A DNA stretch of 64,000 nt from Hydrogenophaga sp. (GCF_030651625.1 NZ_JAUSCF010000039.1:124001-188000); one strand, 5' to 3'. Shown: positions 19,416 to 29,480, counted from the stretch's first letter. The notes: generated by a model from the letters alone, not told the origin. Translations and numbers: made by a program.

Positions 19416-21269
19416 TTGACAGAATCACTTCACACAACACCCGCTCCGCAAAGGTCAATCGCTCAACGGCTGTTACGTTTCTGGCCGTATTTTCAGTCGG
19501 CGAAGGCCGGTATCGTGCTGGCGGCCATCTGTTCGGTCGTGGGAGCGCTGACAGAACCGCTCATCCCGGCACTGCTAAAGACACTGCTTGACCGAGGCTT
19601 TTCGGAAGGAAATATCGCGCTGTGGATGGTTCCCGTCGCATTGATGGGGCTTTTCGGCATCAGGGGTCTGGCAGGGTTCCTGGCGCAATATGCGCTGTCC
19701 CATACCGCCAGCCTTGGGCTCTTGAATCTGCGGCGCGCCATGTTCCTCAAACTCAATGATGCTCGCATGGACCTGTTCGCCCAGCAAAGTGCCAGCAAGT
19801 TGTCCAACACACTGGTGTACGAAGTGCAGACCGGCTCGACGCTGCTCGTCAATGCACTGCTCAGCCTGGCCAAGGACAGCCTGACCATGTTGGCCCTCAT
19901 GGGCTACCTCATGTACCTGAACTGGAAGCTCACGCTGATCGTGCTGTTGATCTTTCCGGGTCTGGTGATGATCATGCGGGTGCTGTCGCGGAGGCTGTAT
20001 CGGCTGACCCGTTCCAGCCAGCAAGCCACGGACGAACTGGCCTACGTCGTGGAGGAGAACGCACTCGCGCACCGGGTGGTTCGTCTGCACGGCGCACAAG
20101 GGAGCCAGACCGCGCGCTTCAACGCACTCAGCACGGCCCTGCGTCGCCTCGCATTGAAATCGACCATCGCTCAGGCGGCCATGACGCCGCTGACCCAGTT
20201 GCTGGCGTCGGCGGCGCTGTCGGCCGTGATTGCGGTGGCCCTGTGGCAAAGCAGCAGCAGCGATGTGACGGTTGGCAATTTCGTGGCGTTCGTGACCGCC
20301 ATGCTGATGCTGGTGGCGCCCATTCGGCACCTCGCTGAAATTGCAGGCCCCATCACCCGGGGTCTCGCCGCACTTGAGCGAGGGCTCGATCTCATCGAAA
20401 ACACCCCGGACCAGGTTGGTGGCAGCCATGCGGTCGACCACGCGCAGGGCGCGCTTGACCTGCGCAATGTGTGGGTGAGCTATCCGTCAAGGGAGGCCAC
20501 GGATGGCTCGGAAGGCGCTGGACGGGCCGCGCTCAAAGGCATCAACCTGACGGTGGCACCGGGTGAGGTGCTGGCACTGGTGGGGCCCTCGGGCTCCGGC
20601 AAAACCACCCTGGTCAACTTGCTGCCACGCTTCGTGGACGCCACCGGGGGCGAGATCTGCCTCGACCACGTGCCGCTGCAGGACTGGGACCTGGGTTGCC
20701 TGAGGCGCCAGTTTGCCCTGGTCAGCCAGGATGTGGTCATGCTCAATGACACCTTGGCGGCCAATGTGGCCCTGGGTGACAACCCCGATGCACTGGACGA
20801 AACACGGGTGCGGAGTGCCCTGATGTCTGCGAACCTGCTGGATCTCATCCAACAGCTGCCACAAGGCATGCACAGCAAAGTGGGGCACAACGCGGCGGAG
20901 CTGTCCGGAGGACAACGGCAACGTCTGGCGATTGCTCGTGCCATCTACAAGAACGCACCGGTGCTGATTCTGGACGAGGCCACGTCGGCGCTTGACAACG
21001 AATCGGAGCGGCTGGTGCAGGAGGCCCTGTCCCGGCTCATGAAAGGCCGGACCACGCTGGTGGTGGCGCACCGCCTGTCCACGATCGAGCACGCCGACCG
21101 GGTCGTGGTGCTGGCGGACGGGCAGATCAGCGAGCAAGGGACACATGCGGAGTTGATTGCCGCAGACGGGCTCTATGCCCGGCTGCACGCCCAAGGCTTC
21201 AAAGTGGACACTGCGGACCCCGAGCGACAGGCTGAACAAACCCTGGACGACACGGCACCGCAAAGCTGA
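19416..21269 (+). CDS. msbA: Lipid A export ABC transporter MsbA (permease-ATPase)
   Basis: 617 residues if it starts at the TTG at 19416. The open frame reaches back to a GTG at 19314, and neither start has a strong ribosome site, so the start is uncertain. Six membrane segments occupy roughly the first 320 residues. The ATPase part has Walker A GPSGSGKTTL, signature LSGGQRQRLAIARA, Walker B VLILDEATSALD and switch VVAHRLSTI. This is the MsbA pattern of a homodimeric flippase for lipid A core in the inner membrane. It diverges from tolB. Confidence 0.9.
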   Translation: MTESLHTTPAPQRSIAQRLLRFWPYFQSAKAGIVLAAICSVVGALTEPLIPALLKTLLDRGFSEGNIALWMVPVALMGLFGIRGLAGFLAQYALSHTASLGLLNLRRAMFLKLNDARMDLFAQQSASKLSNTLVYEVQTGSTLLVNALLSLAKDSLTMLALMGYLMYLNWKLTLIVLLIFPGLVMIMRVLSRRLYRLTRSSQQATDELAYVVEENALAHRVVRLHGAQGSQTARFNALSTALRRLALKSTIAQAAMTPLTQLLASAALSAVIAVALWQSSSSDVTVGNFVAFVTAMLMLVAPIRHLAEIAGPITRGLAALERGLDLIENTPDQVGGSHAVDHAQGALDLRNVWVSYPSREATDGSEGAGRAALKGINLTVAPGEVLALVGPSGSGKTTLVNLLPRFVDATGGEICLDHVPLQDWDLGCLRRQFALVSQDVVMLNDTLAANVALGDNPDALDETRVRSALMSANLLDLIQQLPQGMHSKVGHNAAELSGGQRQRLAIARAIYKNAPVLILDEATSALDNESERLVQEALSRLMKGRTTLVVAHRLSTIEHADRVVVLADGQISEQGTHAELIAADGLYARLHAQGFKVDTADPERQAEQTLDDTAPQS

Positions 21270-21435
21270 TCTTTCCTTTCGCGGGGCGGCAGAAGCCGTG
21301 ACCCGAAGGCGTACACCGGTTATCAGGCGGTGCAGTCTGCCCCCTGACGCGTGGCAGGCAACGCATGACTTTTTGAATGAAGCACGGAAGGGCGTGTGCC
21401 CGCTTTCGTTGGCCCAGGGGCCCTCATCGCGCGTG

Positions 21436-21474
21436 AAAAAGCCCGGGAAGCGCTGTTGCGAGCGCTTCCCGGGC
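21436..21474 (-). terminator. Terminator of the OmpA-like gene
   Basis: Perfect 14-bp stem GCCCGGGAAGCGCT / AGCGCTTCCCGGGC (21441-21474) with a 6-base loop; on the minus strand it is followed by TTTTTC. It lies 38 bases past the stop of the OmpA-like gene. The rest of 21270-21435, after msbA, shows no gene. Confidence 0.9.
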
Positions 21475-21511
21475 CATGTTCATTTGCCGGTTGCCCGGCA
21501 GTCGTTCCAGA

Positions 21512-22639
21512 TCAGAAGTTGAACTGAAGACCCACACCAAAGTAGTTCGAATTGCGCCACTTCGGATTGTCACTTCCGCGCTTCTGATAGTGATCAAAGT
21601 CGGCACGCAGAGCGAGCCTGTCGGTCAGGTCAAAAGTGGCGCCAATGCCCACGGTCGGGCGCGTCTGGGAGACCGAATAATCCACCGTGCCGGCAGCTGG
21701 CTGGGTCCAGAAGGTGGTGTTGCCGCTGCTGTTGTGGTGGTTCACGCGGGCCAGACCGACCTTGGCAAACACGCGCGCCTTGTCACTGACATTGCGGCCA
21801 ATGGTTGCACGGGCACCGAAGATGCGGGTTCCGTAGGCGTTGTCGTAACCATTTGCTGCCGCGTACGACAAGAACTTCCCGCCCTGATAGAACACTTCCG
21901 CGCCCACGAGGTCGTTGAACTGGACGCCAGCGCCAATCTGAGCGCCGACTTTGCGGTCGTTGTCGTCCACGTTCAAGCCAGGAATGCCGGAGGCGTAGGT
22001 GGCGCTGTCGTTCACCATACCAATGGTGCCGAAAGCGTAAGGCCTCATGCCCTGCGCCACAGGTGCTGGCGCAACAGGTGGTGGCATCACGGCCATGGGT
22101 GCGGGCGCAGCAGCGACAGGCGCTGGGGCCGGTGCTGGAGCTGGAGCTGGCATGGCCACGGGCGCTGGTGCGGGAGCCGGTGCAGCGGCCACGATCACCG
22201 CCCTTGGCTTGACGTCCGAGAAGCGGTTGTCGCATCGCGCCATGCTGGCCCGCACGGCTTCGCCTTGGGCGTTCATGTACAGGTTGATGGGCATGTCGGG
22301 GCTGTAGGGCACATATTTGCCCTGCAACACCCTTGCCACGCCATTGCGCCCGTCGCCACGACCAACGCCCATGTCGCAGGCGCCAGTGGCATACTGCGGA
22401 CCCAGGTCGGACAGGCGCGCGGTGCGCACACTGGTTTCACCCCTGCGGCGCAGGGGTGCCATGTTGGTGGACGGCTCGTAGAAGCGAGCGGTACCGGATT
22501 GCACCGCTCTGTCGCACTCTGCTGCGGTGTCATAGCCCACGTTGCCGTGGGAATCCGTGACCATGCCCGCATGCGCACTGAACGACAACGCGGCCGCACC
22601 CAGGGCAGTAAGAACGAAAGCAGATGATTTGATTTTCAT
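21512..22639 (-). CDS. OmpA-like outer-membrane barrel protein with C-terminal barrel
   Basis: 375 residues. The signal peptide ends at SFSAHA (residue 24). A small domain with three cysteines (C42, C88, C136) follows, then an Ala-Pro linker at about 146-195 (APAPAPAPVAMPAPAP). The last 175 residues are an OmpA-like 8-strand barrel with alternating aromatic strands, ending in GVGLQFNF with a C-terminal Phe for BAM insertion. The order is reversed from OmpA, and no OmpA peptidoglycan-binding domain is present. The ligand of the N-terminal domain is unknown. A strong terminator follows. Confidence 0.8.
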   Translation of the reverse strand: MKIKSSAFVLTALGAAALSFSAHAGMVTDSHGNVGYDTAAECDRAVQSGTARFYEPSTNMAPLRRRGETSVRTARLSDLGPQYATGACDMGVGRGDGRNGVARVLQGKYVPYSPDMPINLYMNAQGEAVRASMARCDNRFSDVKPRAVIVAAAPAPAPAPVAMPAPAPAPAPAPVAAAPAPMAVMPPPVAPAPVAQGMRPYAFGTIGMVNDSATYASGIPGLNVDDNDRKVGAQIGAGVQFNDLVGAEVFYQGGKFLSYAAANGYDNAYGTRIFGARATIGRNVSDKARVFAKVGLARVNHHNSSGNTTFWTQPAAGTVDYSVSQTRPTVGIGATFDLTDRLALRADFDHYQKRGSDNPKWRNSNYFGVGLQFNF

Positions 22640-22867
22640 ATTGAAGCCATGGAGAAAATATTTACGAAAGGGCTATCGCAGCCTGTAGACCTCGTCCTGC
22701 ATCGGTTCACAGATCGCCAGCTTCGGAGATTTTCATTATCGACAGCTGAGCAGCCGCAAAGTGCAGATCTGCAGGCTTCAATCCCATGTCAGCAACACAG
22801 GAGACATTCAGCGATCGCGACTGTGGCAGGCAAATTTCCGTTGCTGCCTTGGTGAGACATGCCGTCG

Positions 22868-24445
22868 TCAGAGCAAGACGATGTCGTACTGCTCCTGCGT
22901 CATGGAGCCCTCGCTCTGCAGTGAAATCGGCTTGCCAATGAAGTCCGAAAGTCCCGCGAGATGCTGACTTTCTTCGTCCAGAAAAAGCTCGATCACCTGC
23001 GGTGAAGCCACCACACGGAACTCACGAGGATTGAATGCGCGCGCCTCGCGCAGGATTTCACGCAAGATGTCGTAACAAATGCTTCGAGCGGTCTTCACTG
23101 TGCCCTTGCCACTGCAGGCCGCACAGGACTCACTCATGACATGCGCCAGCGATTCGCGCGTGCGCTTTCGCGTCATTTCCACAAGGCCAAGTTGCGAAAA
23201 GCCGCCGATCATGGTCTTGACCCGATCTCGCGAGAGCTGCTTGCGAAACTCGGTGAGCACGGCTTCCTTGTGATCTTCCCGAACCATGTCAATGAAGTCG
23301 ACGATGACGATGCCTCCCAGGTTTCGCAGGCGAAGTTGGCGGGCTATGGTCTGCGCAGCCTCCAGATTGGTGCGAAACACTGTGTCGTCAAAATTCCGTG
23401 CCCCCACATAACCGCCCGTGTTCACATCGACCGTTGTGAGCGCCTCGGTCTGGTCGATGACCAGGTAGCCACCCGACTTGAGCTCCACTCGACGACTGAG
23501 TGCGCGAACGATGTCTTCATCGATGTTGAACAAATCAAAGATCGGCCGTTCGCCGCTGTAGTGCTGCAGCTTGTTGACCGTGTCAGGCATGAACTCACTG
23601 GCAAAGGTCTTCAGCAATCCGAACTGCTCCCGGGAATCGATGCGGATCGACTGAGTGTCGGCGCTGACCAGGTCGCGTAACACCCGCTGGATGAGGCTGA
23701 GGTCCTCATGCAGCACCGAAGCAGGCGGCTGTTTTGTCGACGCTTCCTTGATGCGCAACCAGGTTTTCCGTAGGTACGCAATGTCTTCACCGAGTTCGTC
23801 GTCGCTCGTGTCTTCGGCATTGGTGCGCAAAATGAATCCGCCTGCCTGCCCACCCTCACCCACCGCGGTGAGACGCAACAACCGCTGGCGCAATGCATCG
23901 CGCTGGGCCGGAGGGATCTTTTGCGACACGCCGATGTGTGTGTCCTGCGGCAAAAAAACCAGGAGGCGCCCGGCTATGCTGATCTGCGCCGTGAGCCGGG
24001 CGCCTTTGGTGCCTATGGGGTCCTTGAGTACCTGCACCATCAACGACTGGCCTTCGAAAATCTGGCGCTCGATGGGGAGCACCGGGTTCGGCGTCAGTAC
24101 CTTGGTGGCTTGCCCATTGCCCGAAACCGCAGGCTGTGCGGACTGATCTGCCGAGCCATCGACAGGCACGGTGGCTGCCAGATTGCGCTCCCGTGGCGCT
24201 GCGTGCTTGGCGGCGATGTTGGGCATCAGGTCTGCCACATGAAGGAACGCCGCGCGGTCCAGACCAATATCGATGAACGCGGACTGCATGCCGGGCAAAA
24301 CGCGCGAAACCTTGCCAAGATAGATGTTGCCCACCAAGCCACGCTCCAGCGTTCGCTCCAGATGCACCTCCTGAACAGCGCCCTGCTCGACCACGGCGAC
24401 CCGGGTCTCCTGAGGGGCCCAATTGATCAAGATGTCCTGGCTCAT
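22868..24445 (-). CDS. rng: Ribonuclease G
   Basis: 525 residues. The N-terminal S1-like domain has ERGLVGNIYLGKVSRVLPGM. The catalytic segment has GGIVIVDFIDM, with the metal-binding aspartates, and the Zn-link cysteines appear in CAACSGKG. The short length and lack of an RNase E-type tail fit RNase G, which trims 16S rRNA 5' ends and degrades mRNA. It is followed by maf and rlmH, as in many betaproteobacteria. Confidence 0.95.
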   Translation of the reverse strand: MSQDILINWAPQETRVAVVEQGAVQEVHLERTLERGLVGNIYLGKVSRVLPGMQSAFIDIGLDRAAFLHVADLMPNIAAKHAAPRERNLAATVPVDGSADQSAQPAVSGNGQATKVLTPNPVLPIERQIFEGQSLMVQVLKDPIGTKGARLTAQISIAGRLLVFLPQDTHIGVSQKIPPAQRDALRQRLLRLTAVGEGGQAGGFILRTNAEDTSDDELGEDIAYLRKTWLRIKEASTKQPPASVLHEDLSLIQRVLRDLVSADTQSIRIDSREQFGLLKTFASEFMPDTVNKLQHYSGERPIFDLFNIDEDIVRALSRRVELKSGGYLVIDQTEALTTVDVNTGGYVGARNFDDTVFRTNLEAAQTIARQLRLRNLGGIVIVDFIDMVREDHKEAVLTEFRKQLSRDRVKTMIGGFSQLGLVEMTRKRTRESLAHVMSESCAACSGKGTVKTARSICYDILREILREARAFNPREFRVVASPQVIELFLDEESQHLAGLSDFIGKPISLQSEGSMTQEQYDIVLL

Positions 24446-24487
24446 GGCATCACTCGATTCTTCTTTGCATTCATGCGCCCATCCCCG

Positions 24488-25105
24488 TCAGATCAGACGA
24501 ACACCGGCGGCATTCAACACCCGCGCTGTCTCGTGCGCAGGCAACCCCATGATGCCTGAATAGCTGCCACTGATGTGGCTCGTCCACAATGCTGCCAGCC
24601 CCTGGATGGCATACGCGCCCGCCTTCCCCATGGGCTCGCCTTTTTCAACATACCGGCGGATCTGGGTCGGGGTCAGCGTCGCAAATTCCACCCATGAGGT
24701 GGACAAAGCAGACCACACCTTGATCCCGCCTCGCGACGGTCGACCAACAGACACCGCCGTCAACACGCGATGGCGGCGCCCGGAGAGATCGCCCAGCATG
24801 CGCATCGCATCCGCCTTGTCCTCAGGCTTCCCCAGGATGCGTGTGCCCAGTGCAACGGTGGTGTCGGCGCAAAGCACAGGTGCAGGGGGCAAATGGCGAT
24901 GTTCGAGACGAGCCAGCGCCACCTGAAGCTTCAACTCGGTGACGCGCTTCACATAGGCAGCTGGTTTTTCCCCCGGATTCACCACTTCCAGCGCCTCGAC
25001 ATCCTCGTCTGCTTCGGGCAGCAAGAGCCTGCAGTGCACCCCCCACTGCTCCAACAGCTGCAAACGCCGCGGGCTCTGGGAGGCGAGGTAGATGAAATCA
25101 GTCAT
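24488..25105 (-). CDS. maf: Maf-type nucleoside triphosphate pyrophosphatase
   Basis: 205 residues from the ATG at 25105 (MTDFIYLASQSPRRLQLL); an in-frame ATG at 25114 is the alternative. The SxSPRR signature, the KPAAYVKRV helix, CADTTVALGTRILGKP and the YAIQGLAALW segment mark the YhdE branch, which hydrolyses dTTP and UTP and is considered a housekeeping filter for modified nucleotides. It follows rlmH by 73 bases. Confidence 0.94.
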   Translation of the reverse strand: MTDFIYLASQSPRRLQLLEQWGVHCRLLLPEADEDVEALEVVNPGEKPAAYVKRVTELKLQVALARLEHRHLPPAPVLCADTTVALGTRILGKPEDKADAMRMLGDLSGRRHRVLTAVSVGRPSRGGIKVWSALSTSWVEFATLTPTQIRRYVEKGEPMGKAGAYAIQGLAALWTSHISGSYSGIMGLPAHETARVLNAAGVRLI

Positions 25106-25178
25106 GGGTCGCATTGAAAAGCGCTGCGCCGCCGGGCAGCGCCCTGCGCAACTGTGAAGCGTGGGGGAAACGGGCCAG

Positions 25179-25646
25179 TCATTCCCGGTGGTATGGGTGA
25201 TTGGCATTGACCGACCAGGCTCGGTAAAGCTGCTCGATCAGCAGCACCCGGACCATGGCATGGGGCAGCGTGAGGTCAGACAATCGGATGCGCTGGTGCG
25301 CGCTGGCCCGGAAACCTGGCTCCAGGCCGTCGGGGCCTCCGATCACCAGCGCCACGTCGTCGCTGGCGAGCTGCCATTGCTTGAGCTGCTGCGCGAGCGC
25401 CAACGTCGACAGCGACGTACCACGCTCATCCAGCACCACCACCCTGCAGCCTTTGGGCAATGCAGCCAAAATGCGATCCCTCTCCGCAGCCAGAAGCGTT
25501 TCAAGCGTCTTGGAGCCTCGCGGCTCGGTTTTCACGGCCTTGAGTTCGACCCTCAGTTCTGGTGGGAATCGCTTGGCATAGTCGTCGTACGCGGTCTGCG
25601 CCCAGTCCGGGACGCGTTGCCCGACCGCGACGATCAACAGCTTCAT
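25179..25646 (-). CDS. rlmH: 23S rRNA pseudouridine-1915 N3-methyltransferase RlmH
   Basis: 155 residues, exactly the family length. The SPOUT knot motif [13 protein letters not shown] and the C-terminal [14 protein letters not shown] are clear. It methylates pseudouridine 1915 in helix 69 of assembled ribosomes. Its ATG overlaps the rsfS stop by 4 bases. Confidence 0.97.
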   Translation of the reverse strand: MKLLIVAVGQRVPDWAQTAYDDYAKRFPPELRVELKAVKTEPRGSKTLETLLAAERDRILAALPKGCRVVVLDERGTSLSTLALAQQLKQWQLASDDVALVIGGPDGLEPGFRASAHQRIRLSDLTLPHAMVRVLLIEQLYRAWSVNANHPYHRE

Positions 25647-26431
25647 GCCTTTTTCTTGGCGGGCGTGCGGGACGCGGTCCTCGTTGCTGGTTTGCCCGCA
25701 CCCTTGACTGCTGGCTTGGTTGCAGTACGCGGCTTGACCACCATCTTCTGCATGGCAGGCTTGCTCGCTCCCGTGGCGCCCGCTTTGGTGGTGCGAACCG
25801 TTTTGGCCGAAGCTGCCGTTCCCGAAGACTTGGCGGGTGCTTTGGGCGTCGCCGTTTTCCCCGAAGCGGGGCGCTTTGTCGCGGCAATTGAAGATTTGGC
25901 TGCCGTACCCTTACCCGCTTTTGCAGGAGCGGATGCAGCCTTGGCAGCCGACTGCGCGGCTTTGCGCACCACGGTCTTGGCAGGCACGGCCTTGGCGGGG
26001 GCTGCGGCCTTTTTGCGACTGGCTTTTGCAGGCTTTGCCTCGGCGGGCTCTACCGGCTTGGCCGCACCGTGCTTCATGCGCACCGGCTTTTCACCCCAGA
26101 TTTCTTCCAGGCGGTAATAGGCACGGATGACCGGCTGCATCACGTGAGCAACCGCTGCGCCGCAGTCCACGATGATCCACTCGCCATTGTCTTCACCTTC
26201 AACGCGTGGCTTGTCGAACCCCGCATCGCGAACGGCGTCGCGAACGCTGGCAGCAAGTGCCTTGGTCTGGCGGTTGGACGTGCCACTGGCCACGATGACG
26301 CGTTCAAACAAGGGAGACAGGTGCTCGGTGTTGAAGACCGCGATGTCCTGACCTTTGACATCCTCCAGTCCGTCGATGATGGCTCGCTGGAGTCGTTGCA
26401 GGTCTTTTTTGGCTGTGGTTTCGCTGGTCAT
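25643..26431 (-). CDS. rsfS: Ribosomal silencing factor RsfS with histone-H1-like C-terminal tail
   Basis: 262 residues, about twice the usual 105-130. Residues 1-120 are a complete RsfS domain ([45 protein letters not shown]). The remaining ~140 residues are nearly all Ala, Lys, Pro, Thr and Ser, with repeated KPA, KAA and AAK units, as in histone H1 or bacterial H1-like proteins. RsfS binds L14 and blocks subunit joining under starvation. The tail may bind rRNA or DNA. The genes on both sides overlap by 4 bases, so the long frame is intact in context. Confidence 0.93.
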   Translation of the reverse strand: MTSETTAKKDLQRLQRAIIDGLEDVKGQDIAVFNTEHLSPLFERVIVASGTSNRQTKALAASVRDAVRDAGFDKPRVEGEDNGEWIIVDCGAAVAHVMQPVIRAYYRLEEIWGEKPVRMKHGAAKPVEPAEAKPAKASRKKAAAPAKAVPAKTVVRKAAQSAAKAASAPAKAGKGTAAKSSIAATKRPASGKTATPKAPAKSSGTAASAKTVRTTKAGATGASKPAMQKMVVKPRTATKPAVKGAGKPATRTASRTPAKKKA

Positions 26432-27072
26432 GTAGGCGTCTGGTAAAGGGAATGTTGTGAAATATAGCTTGCGACGGCTTCTGGCACCAGAACATCGAGG
26501 GCGGCTTCCCTGCTCCTGGGCTGGCTGACCCGGGCCCTGACCGCCGAAGCACTGATGTTTTTCAAAGGCATGCGAAGCCGTACAAAAGGCAGGTCGACGC
26601 CGGAGAGATCGGTCTCGGATTCCTGGTCGAGCCTGGCGTCGGCCCCGATGTTGGTGGCCCGGTTGGCGACCGCCAACGTGGCCAGGTCGAGCACCTCCTG
26701 CCAGCGAATCCAGTTCTTGAAAGCGAGCAACTGGTCGGCGCCCAGCACGAGAAACAACTCTGCTCCAGGGTACTCGCTGCGCAGTTCCCGAAGGGTGTCG
26801 GCCGTGTAGCTGGGCCCTTGGCGATGAATTTCACGCTCGTCCAGACGAATGCGGTCCAGATCCGAAAATGCAAGGCGACACATGGCCACACGGTGTTCCG
26901 CCGAGGACAGCACCCTGGCTTTGTGCCACGCATGGCCGGTCGGCAGAATGTGCAGCACGTCCAGCGACAACTGATCCAGCGCGGTCTTGGCCAGTTCGCA
27001 GTGTGCCCAGTGTGGCGGATCGAATGCCCCGCCGAACATGCCCACTCGCGTGACAGGATTGGGGGCAGGCAT
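26428..27072 (-). CDS. nadD: Nicotinate-nucleotide adenylyltransferase NadD
   Basis: 214 residues from the ATG at 27072, which overlaps the hemF stop as TGATG with GGAG 8 bases upstream; a GTG at 27081 has no spaced ribosome site. The nucleotide-binding segment is MFGGAFDPPHWAHCELA, with HWAH in place of HxGH. FLVLGADQLLAFKNW and the late ISASAVRARV segment fit the family. It makes deamido-NAD from nicotinate mononucleotide and ATP. Confidence 0.94.
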   Translation of the reverse strand: MPAPNPVTRVGMFGGAFDPPHWAHCELAKTALDQLSLDVLHILPTGHAWHKARVLSSAEHRVAMCRLAFSDLDRIRLDEREIHRQGPSYTADTLRELRSEYPGAELFLVLGADQLLAFKNWIRWQEVLDLATLAVANRATNIGADARLDQESETDLSGVDLPFVRLRMPLKNISASAVRARVSQPRSREAALDVLVPEAVASYISQHSLYQTPT

Positions 27073-27986
27073 CAGACCCACTCCCGGCGCACGAGAAACG
27101 ATTTGTACAAACGGTCCTCAGGGGTGCCCTTCTTGGTCACCCGGTTGTAGGCCCAGCTCACCAGAGGTGGCATCGACAAGAGGATGGACTCGCTTCGCCC
27201 TCCGGACTGCAGGCCGAAATGGGTGCCCCGGTCCCAGACCAGGTTGAATTCAACGTAACGACCACGGCGGTAGAGTTGAAAACTGCGCTCACGCTCACCG
27301 TAAGCGTCATTCTTGCGCCGGTCCACGATGGGCAGGTAAGCATCGAGGAACGCATCGCCAACGGAGGTCATCATGGCAAAGCTGCCATCGAACCCCAGTT
27401 CAGAAAAATCGTCAAAAAACACGCCGCCGATACCGCGCTGTTCGTCGCGGTGCTTGAGGTAGAAATACTCGTCACACCAGGTCTTGAATCGAGGGTATTT
27501 GTCCACACCGAATGGGTCGAGCGCGCTCTTGCAGGTGGTGTGGAAGTGCACGGCATCCTCTTCGAAGCCATAGTAAGGCGTGAGATCCATACCACCGCCA
27601 AACCAGCAGACCGGATCGCCCTTTTCAGGCGTCGCAGCAATCATTCGCACGTTCATGTGCACCGTGGGCACGTAGGGGTTGCGCGGATGGAATACCAGTG
27701 AAACACCCATGGCTTCAAAAGGGGCACCAGAAAGCTCTGGCCGGTGCTGCGTGGCGGATGGAGGCAGCCGGGGACCTCTCACATGGGAGAACCCGCACCC
27801 GGCCCTCTCGAACACCTGACCACCTTCAAGAATCTGGGTGTTGCCATTGCCTTGCAAAGACTCGCCAGGTTCCTTTTTCCAGCGATCCACCAGAAACTGG
27901 CCCCCATCCACAAGGGCCACGGTGGATGTGATGCGCTCCTGAAGGTCGGTCAGGTAGTCCCGAACGTTCTGCGTCTGTTTGCTCAT
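27072..27986 (-). CDS. hemF: Oxygen-dependent coproporphyrinogen III oxidase
   Basis: 304 residues, usual length about 300. Signatures are [45 protein letters not shown] and [18 protein letters not shown]. It oxidatively decarboxylates coproporphyrinogen III to protoporphyrinogen IX in aerobic heme synthesis, using the conserved histidines. It lies between purD and nadD on the same strand, 152 bases after purD. Confidence 0.98.
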   Translation of the reverse strand: MSKQTQNVRDYLTDLQERITSTVALVDGGQFLVDRWKKEPGESLQGNGNTQILEGGQVFERAGCGFSHVRGPRLPPSATQHRPELSGAPFEAMGVSLVFHPRNPYVPTVHMNVRMIAATPEKGDPVCWFGGGMDLTPYYGFEEDAVHFHTTCKSALDPFGVDKYPRFKTWCDEYFYLKHRDEQRGIGGVFFDDFSELGFDGSFAMMTSVGDAFLDAYLPIVDRRKNDAYGERERSFQLYRRGRYVEFNLVWDRGTHFGLQSGGRSESILLSMPPLVSWAYNRVTKKGTPEDRLYKSFLVRREWV

Positions 27987-28138
27987 GATGAGGAAGATGT
28001 CTCCAGGGACCTTTTTTGATTTGCAACAGACGTGCGGCCAAGCATGATCACGTCGTCACAGCCTTCGGTGCGCACAAGCCCGAAATGTAATGGGAACGCA
28101 AAAGGCGATTCAATTGAGGGCCCAAAGGCGCAAAGTGA

Positions 28139-29413
28139 TCAAAGTGCTCTGTGGCCGATGTCGCGGCGACACTGCATGCCTTCAAAGTGAATGGTGTCAA
28201 CAACACCGTATGCTTTGCGCTGCGCATCGGTCAAGGTGTCTCCCAGAGCGGTGACACACACCACCCGCCCCCCTGAAACCGAAACGTTTGCCCCGCTGAC
28301 GCTCGTGCCGGCGTGAAAGACCACAGCGTCGGGCGTATCGGCGGGAAGCCCTGTGATCGGGTCTCCCTTTCGGGGGCTCAGCGGATAGCCAGCTGCCGCC
28401 AGAACCACACCGAGCGCCACGCGCGGATCCCATTCCAGCGTCACGCGGTCCAGTTCGGCCCGCGTCGCCGCCAGCAGCACCTGGGTCAGGTTGCTCCTGA
28501 GGCGCATAATGATGGGCTGCGTCTCCGGGTCGCCCATGCGGCAGTTGAATTCCAGCGTCTTCACACGGCCATCGGGTGTGATCATCAGACCCGCGTAGAG
28601 AAAGCCCGTGTAGGGAACGCCATCTGCGGTCATGCCTCGCAGCGTGGGCAGGATCACCTCGTTCATCGCACGCTCGTGCACGGCGGGAGTGACCACTGGA
28701 GCTGGGGAGTACGCTCCCATGCCACCGGTGTTGGGTCCCTGGTCAGCGTCCAACAAGCGTTTGTGGTCCTGGCTGGTGGCCATGGCCAACGCGTGCACGC
28801 CATCGCACAGCACGATGAAGCTGGCTTCTTCGCCTTCCAGAAACTCTTCAATGACGACGCGCGCTCCCCCTTCGTTATGGGCAACGCCCAGCCTGTTGTC
28901 CAGCAGCATGAAATCGATCGCCTCGTGCGCCTCAGCCGCTGTCATGGCCACCACAACGCCCTTGCCGGCCGCCAGCCCGTCGGCCTTGACGACGATGGGT
29001 GCGCCCTCTGCGTTCACGTAGGCGTGAGCGAGCGCTGGGTCGGAGAAGGCCTGGTACCTGGCGGTGGGAATGCCATGGCGCTGCATGAAGGCTTTGGAGA
29101 ATGCCTTGGAGCTCTCCAGCTGGGCCGCCGCCTTCGTGGGGCCGAAGATGGGCAGACCGTGGGCGCGAAACTCGTCGACCACGCCGGCAGCCAGCGGTGC
29201 CTCGGGCCCCACCACCGTCAACGCCACGCCCTGCGACTGCACCCATTCGCGCAGCGCCACCTTGTCCGTGATATCCAGATTGATCAGATCCGGGTCGCGC
29301 GCCGTGCCTGCATTGCCAGGTGCAACGAACACCTGGCTCACGCCATCGTCCTGCTTGAGTTTCCACGCCAGCGCATGCTCGCGGCCACCGCCACCAATCA
29401 CCAATACTTTCAA
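28139..29413 (-). CDS. purD: Phosphoribosylamine-glycine ligase PurD, TTG start
   Basis: 424 residues from the TTG at 29413 (KVLVIGGGGREHALAW), with GGAG 6 bases upstream. The next upstream frame start would add eight residues not seen in the family. ATP-grasp landmarks are PIVVKADGLAAGKGV, VIEEFLEGEEASF, QGPNTGGMGAYSP and EFNCRMGDPETQ. It carries out the second step of purine synthesis. It lies between yebC and hemF; repeat copy B is upstream. Confidence 0.97.
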   Translation of the reverse strand: MKVLVIGGGGREHALAWKLKQDDGVSQVFVAPGNAGTARDPDLINLDITDKVALREWVQSQGVALTVVGPEAPLAAGVVDEFRAHGLPIFGPTKAAAQLESSKAFSKAFMQRHGIPTARYQAFSDPALAHAYVNAEGAPIVVKADGLAAGKGVVVAMTAAEAHEAIDFMLLDNRLGVAHNEGGARVVIEEFLEGEEASFIVLCDGVHALAMATSQDHKRLLDADQGPNTGGMGAYSPAPVVTPAVHERAMNEVILPTLRGMTADGVPYTGFLYAGLMITPDGRVKTLEFNCRMGDPETQPIIMRLRSNLTQVLLAATRAELDRVTLEWDPRVALGVVLAAAGYPLSPRKGDPITGLPADTPDAVVFHAGTSVSGANVSVSGGRVVCVTALGDTLTDAQRKAYGVVDTIHFEGMQCRRDIGHRAL

Positions 29414-29480
29414 ACCATTCTCCAAAAATCCAAGCACGACTCAGGCAGTTTGCCGGAGCACGATGTTCCAGTCCAGAACG

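Noticed and set aside
19222..19458. 78-codon minus-strand frame upstream of tolB, considered as a TolA C-terminal remnant
   Set aside because: Its start is TTG without a ribosome site, it overlaps the msbA start region, and the resemblance to the TolA end is too weak.
22649..22855. 68-codon plus-strand frame upstream of the OmpA-like gene
   Set aside because: No ribosome site, no family features; probably the non-coding leader of the OmpA-like gene.
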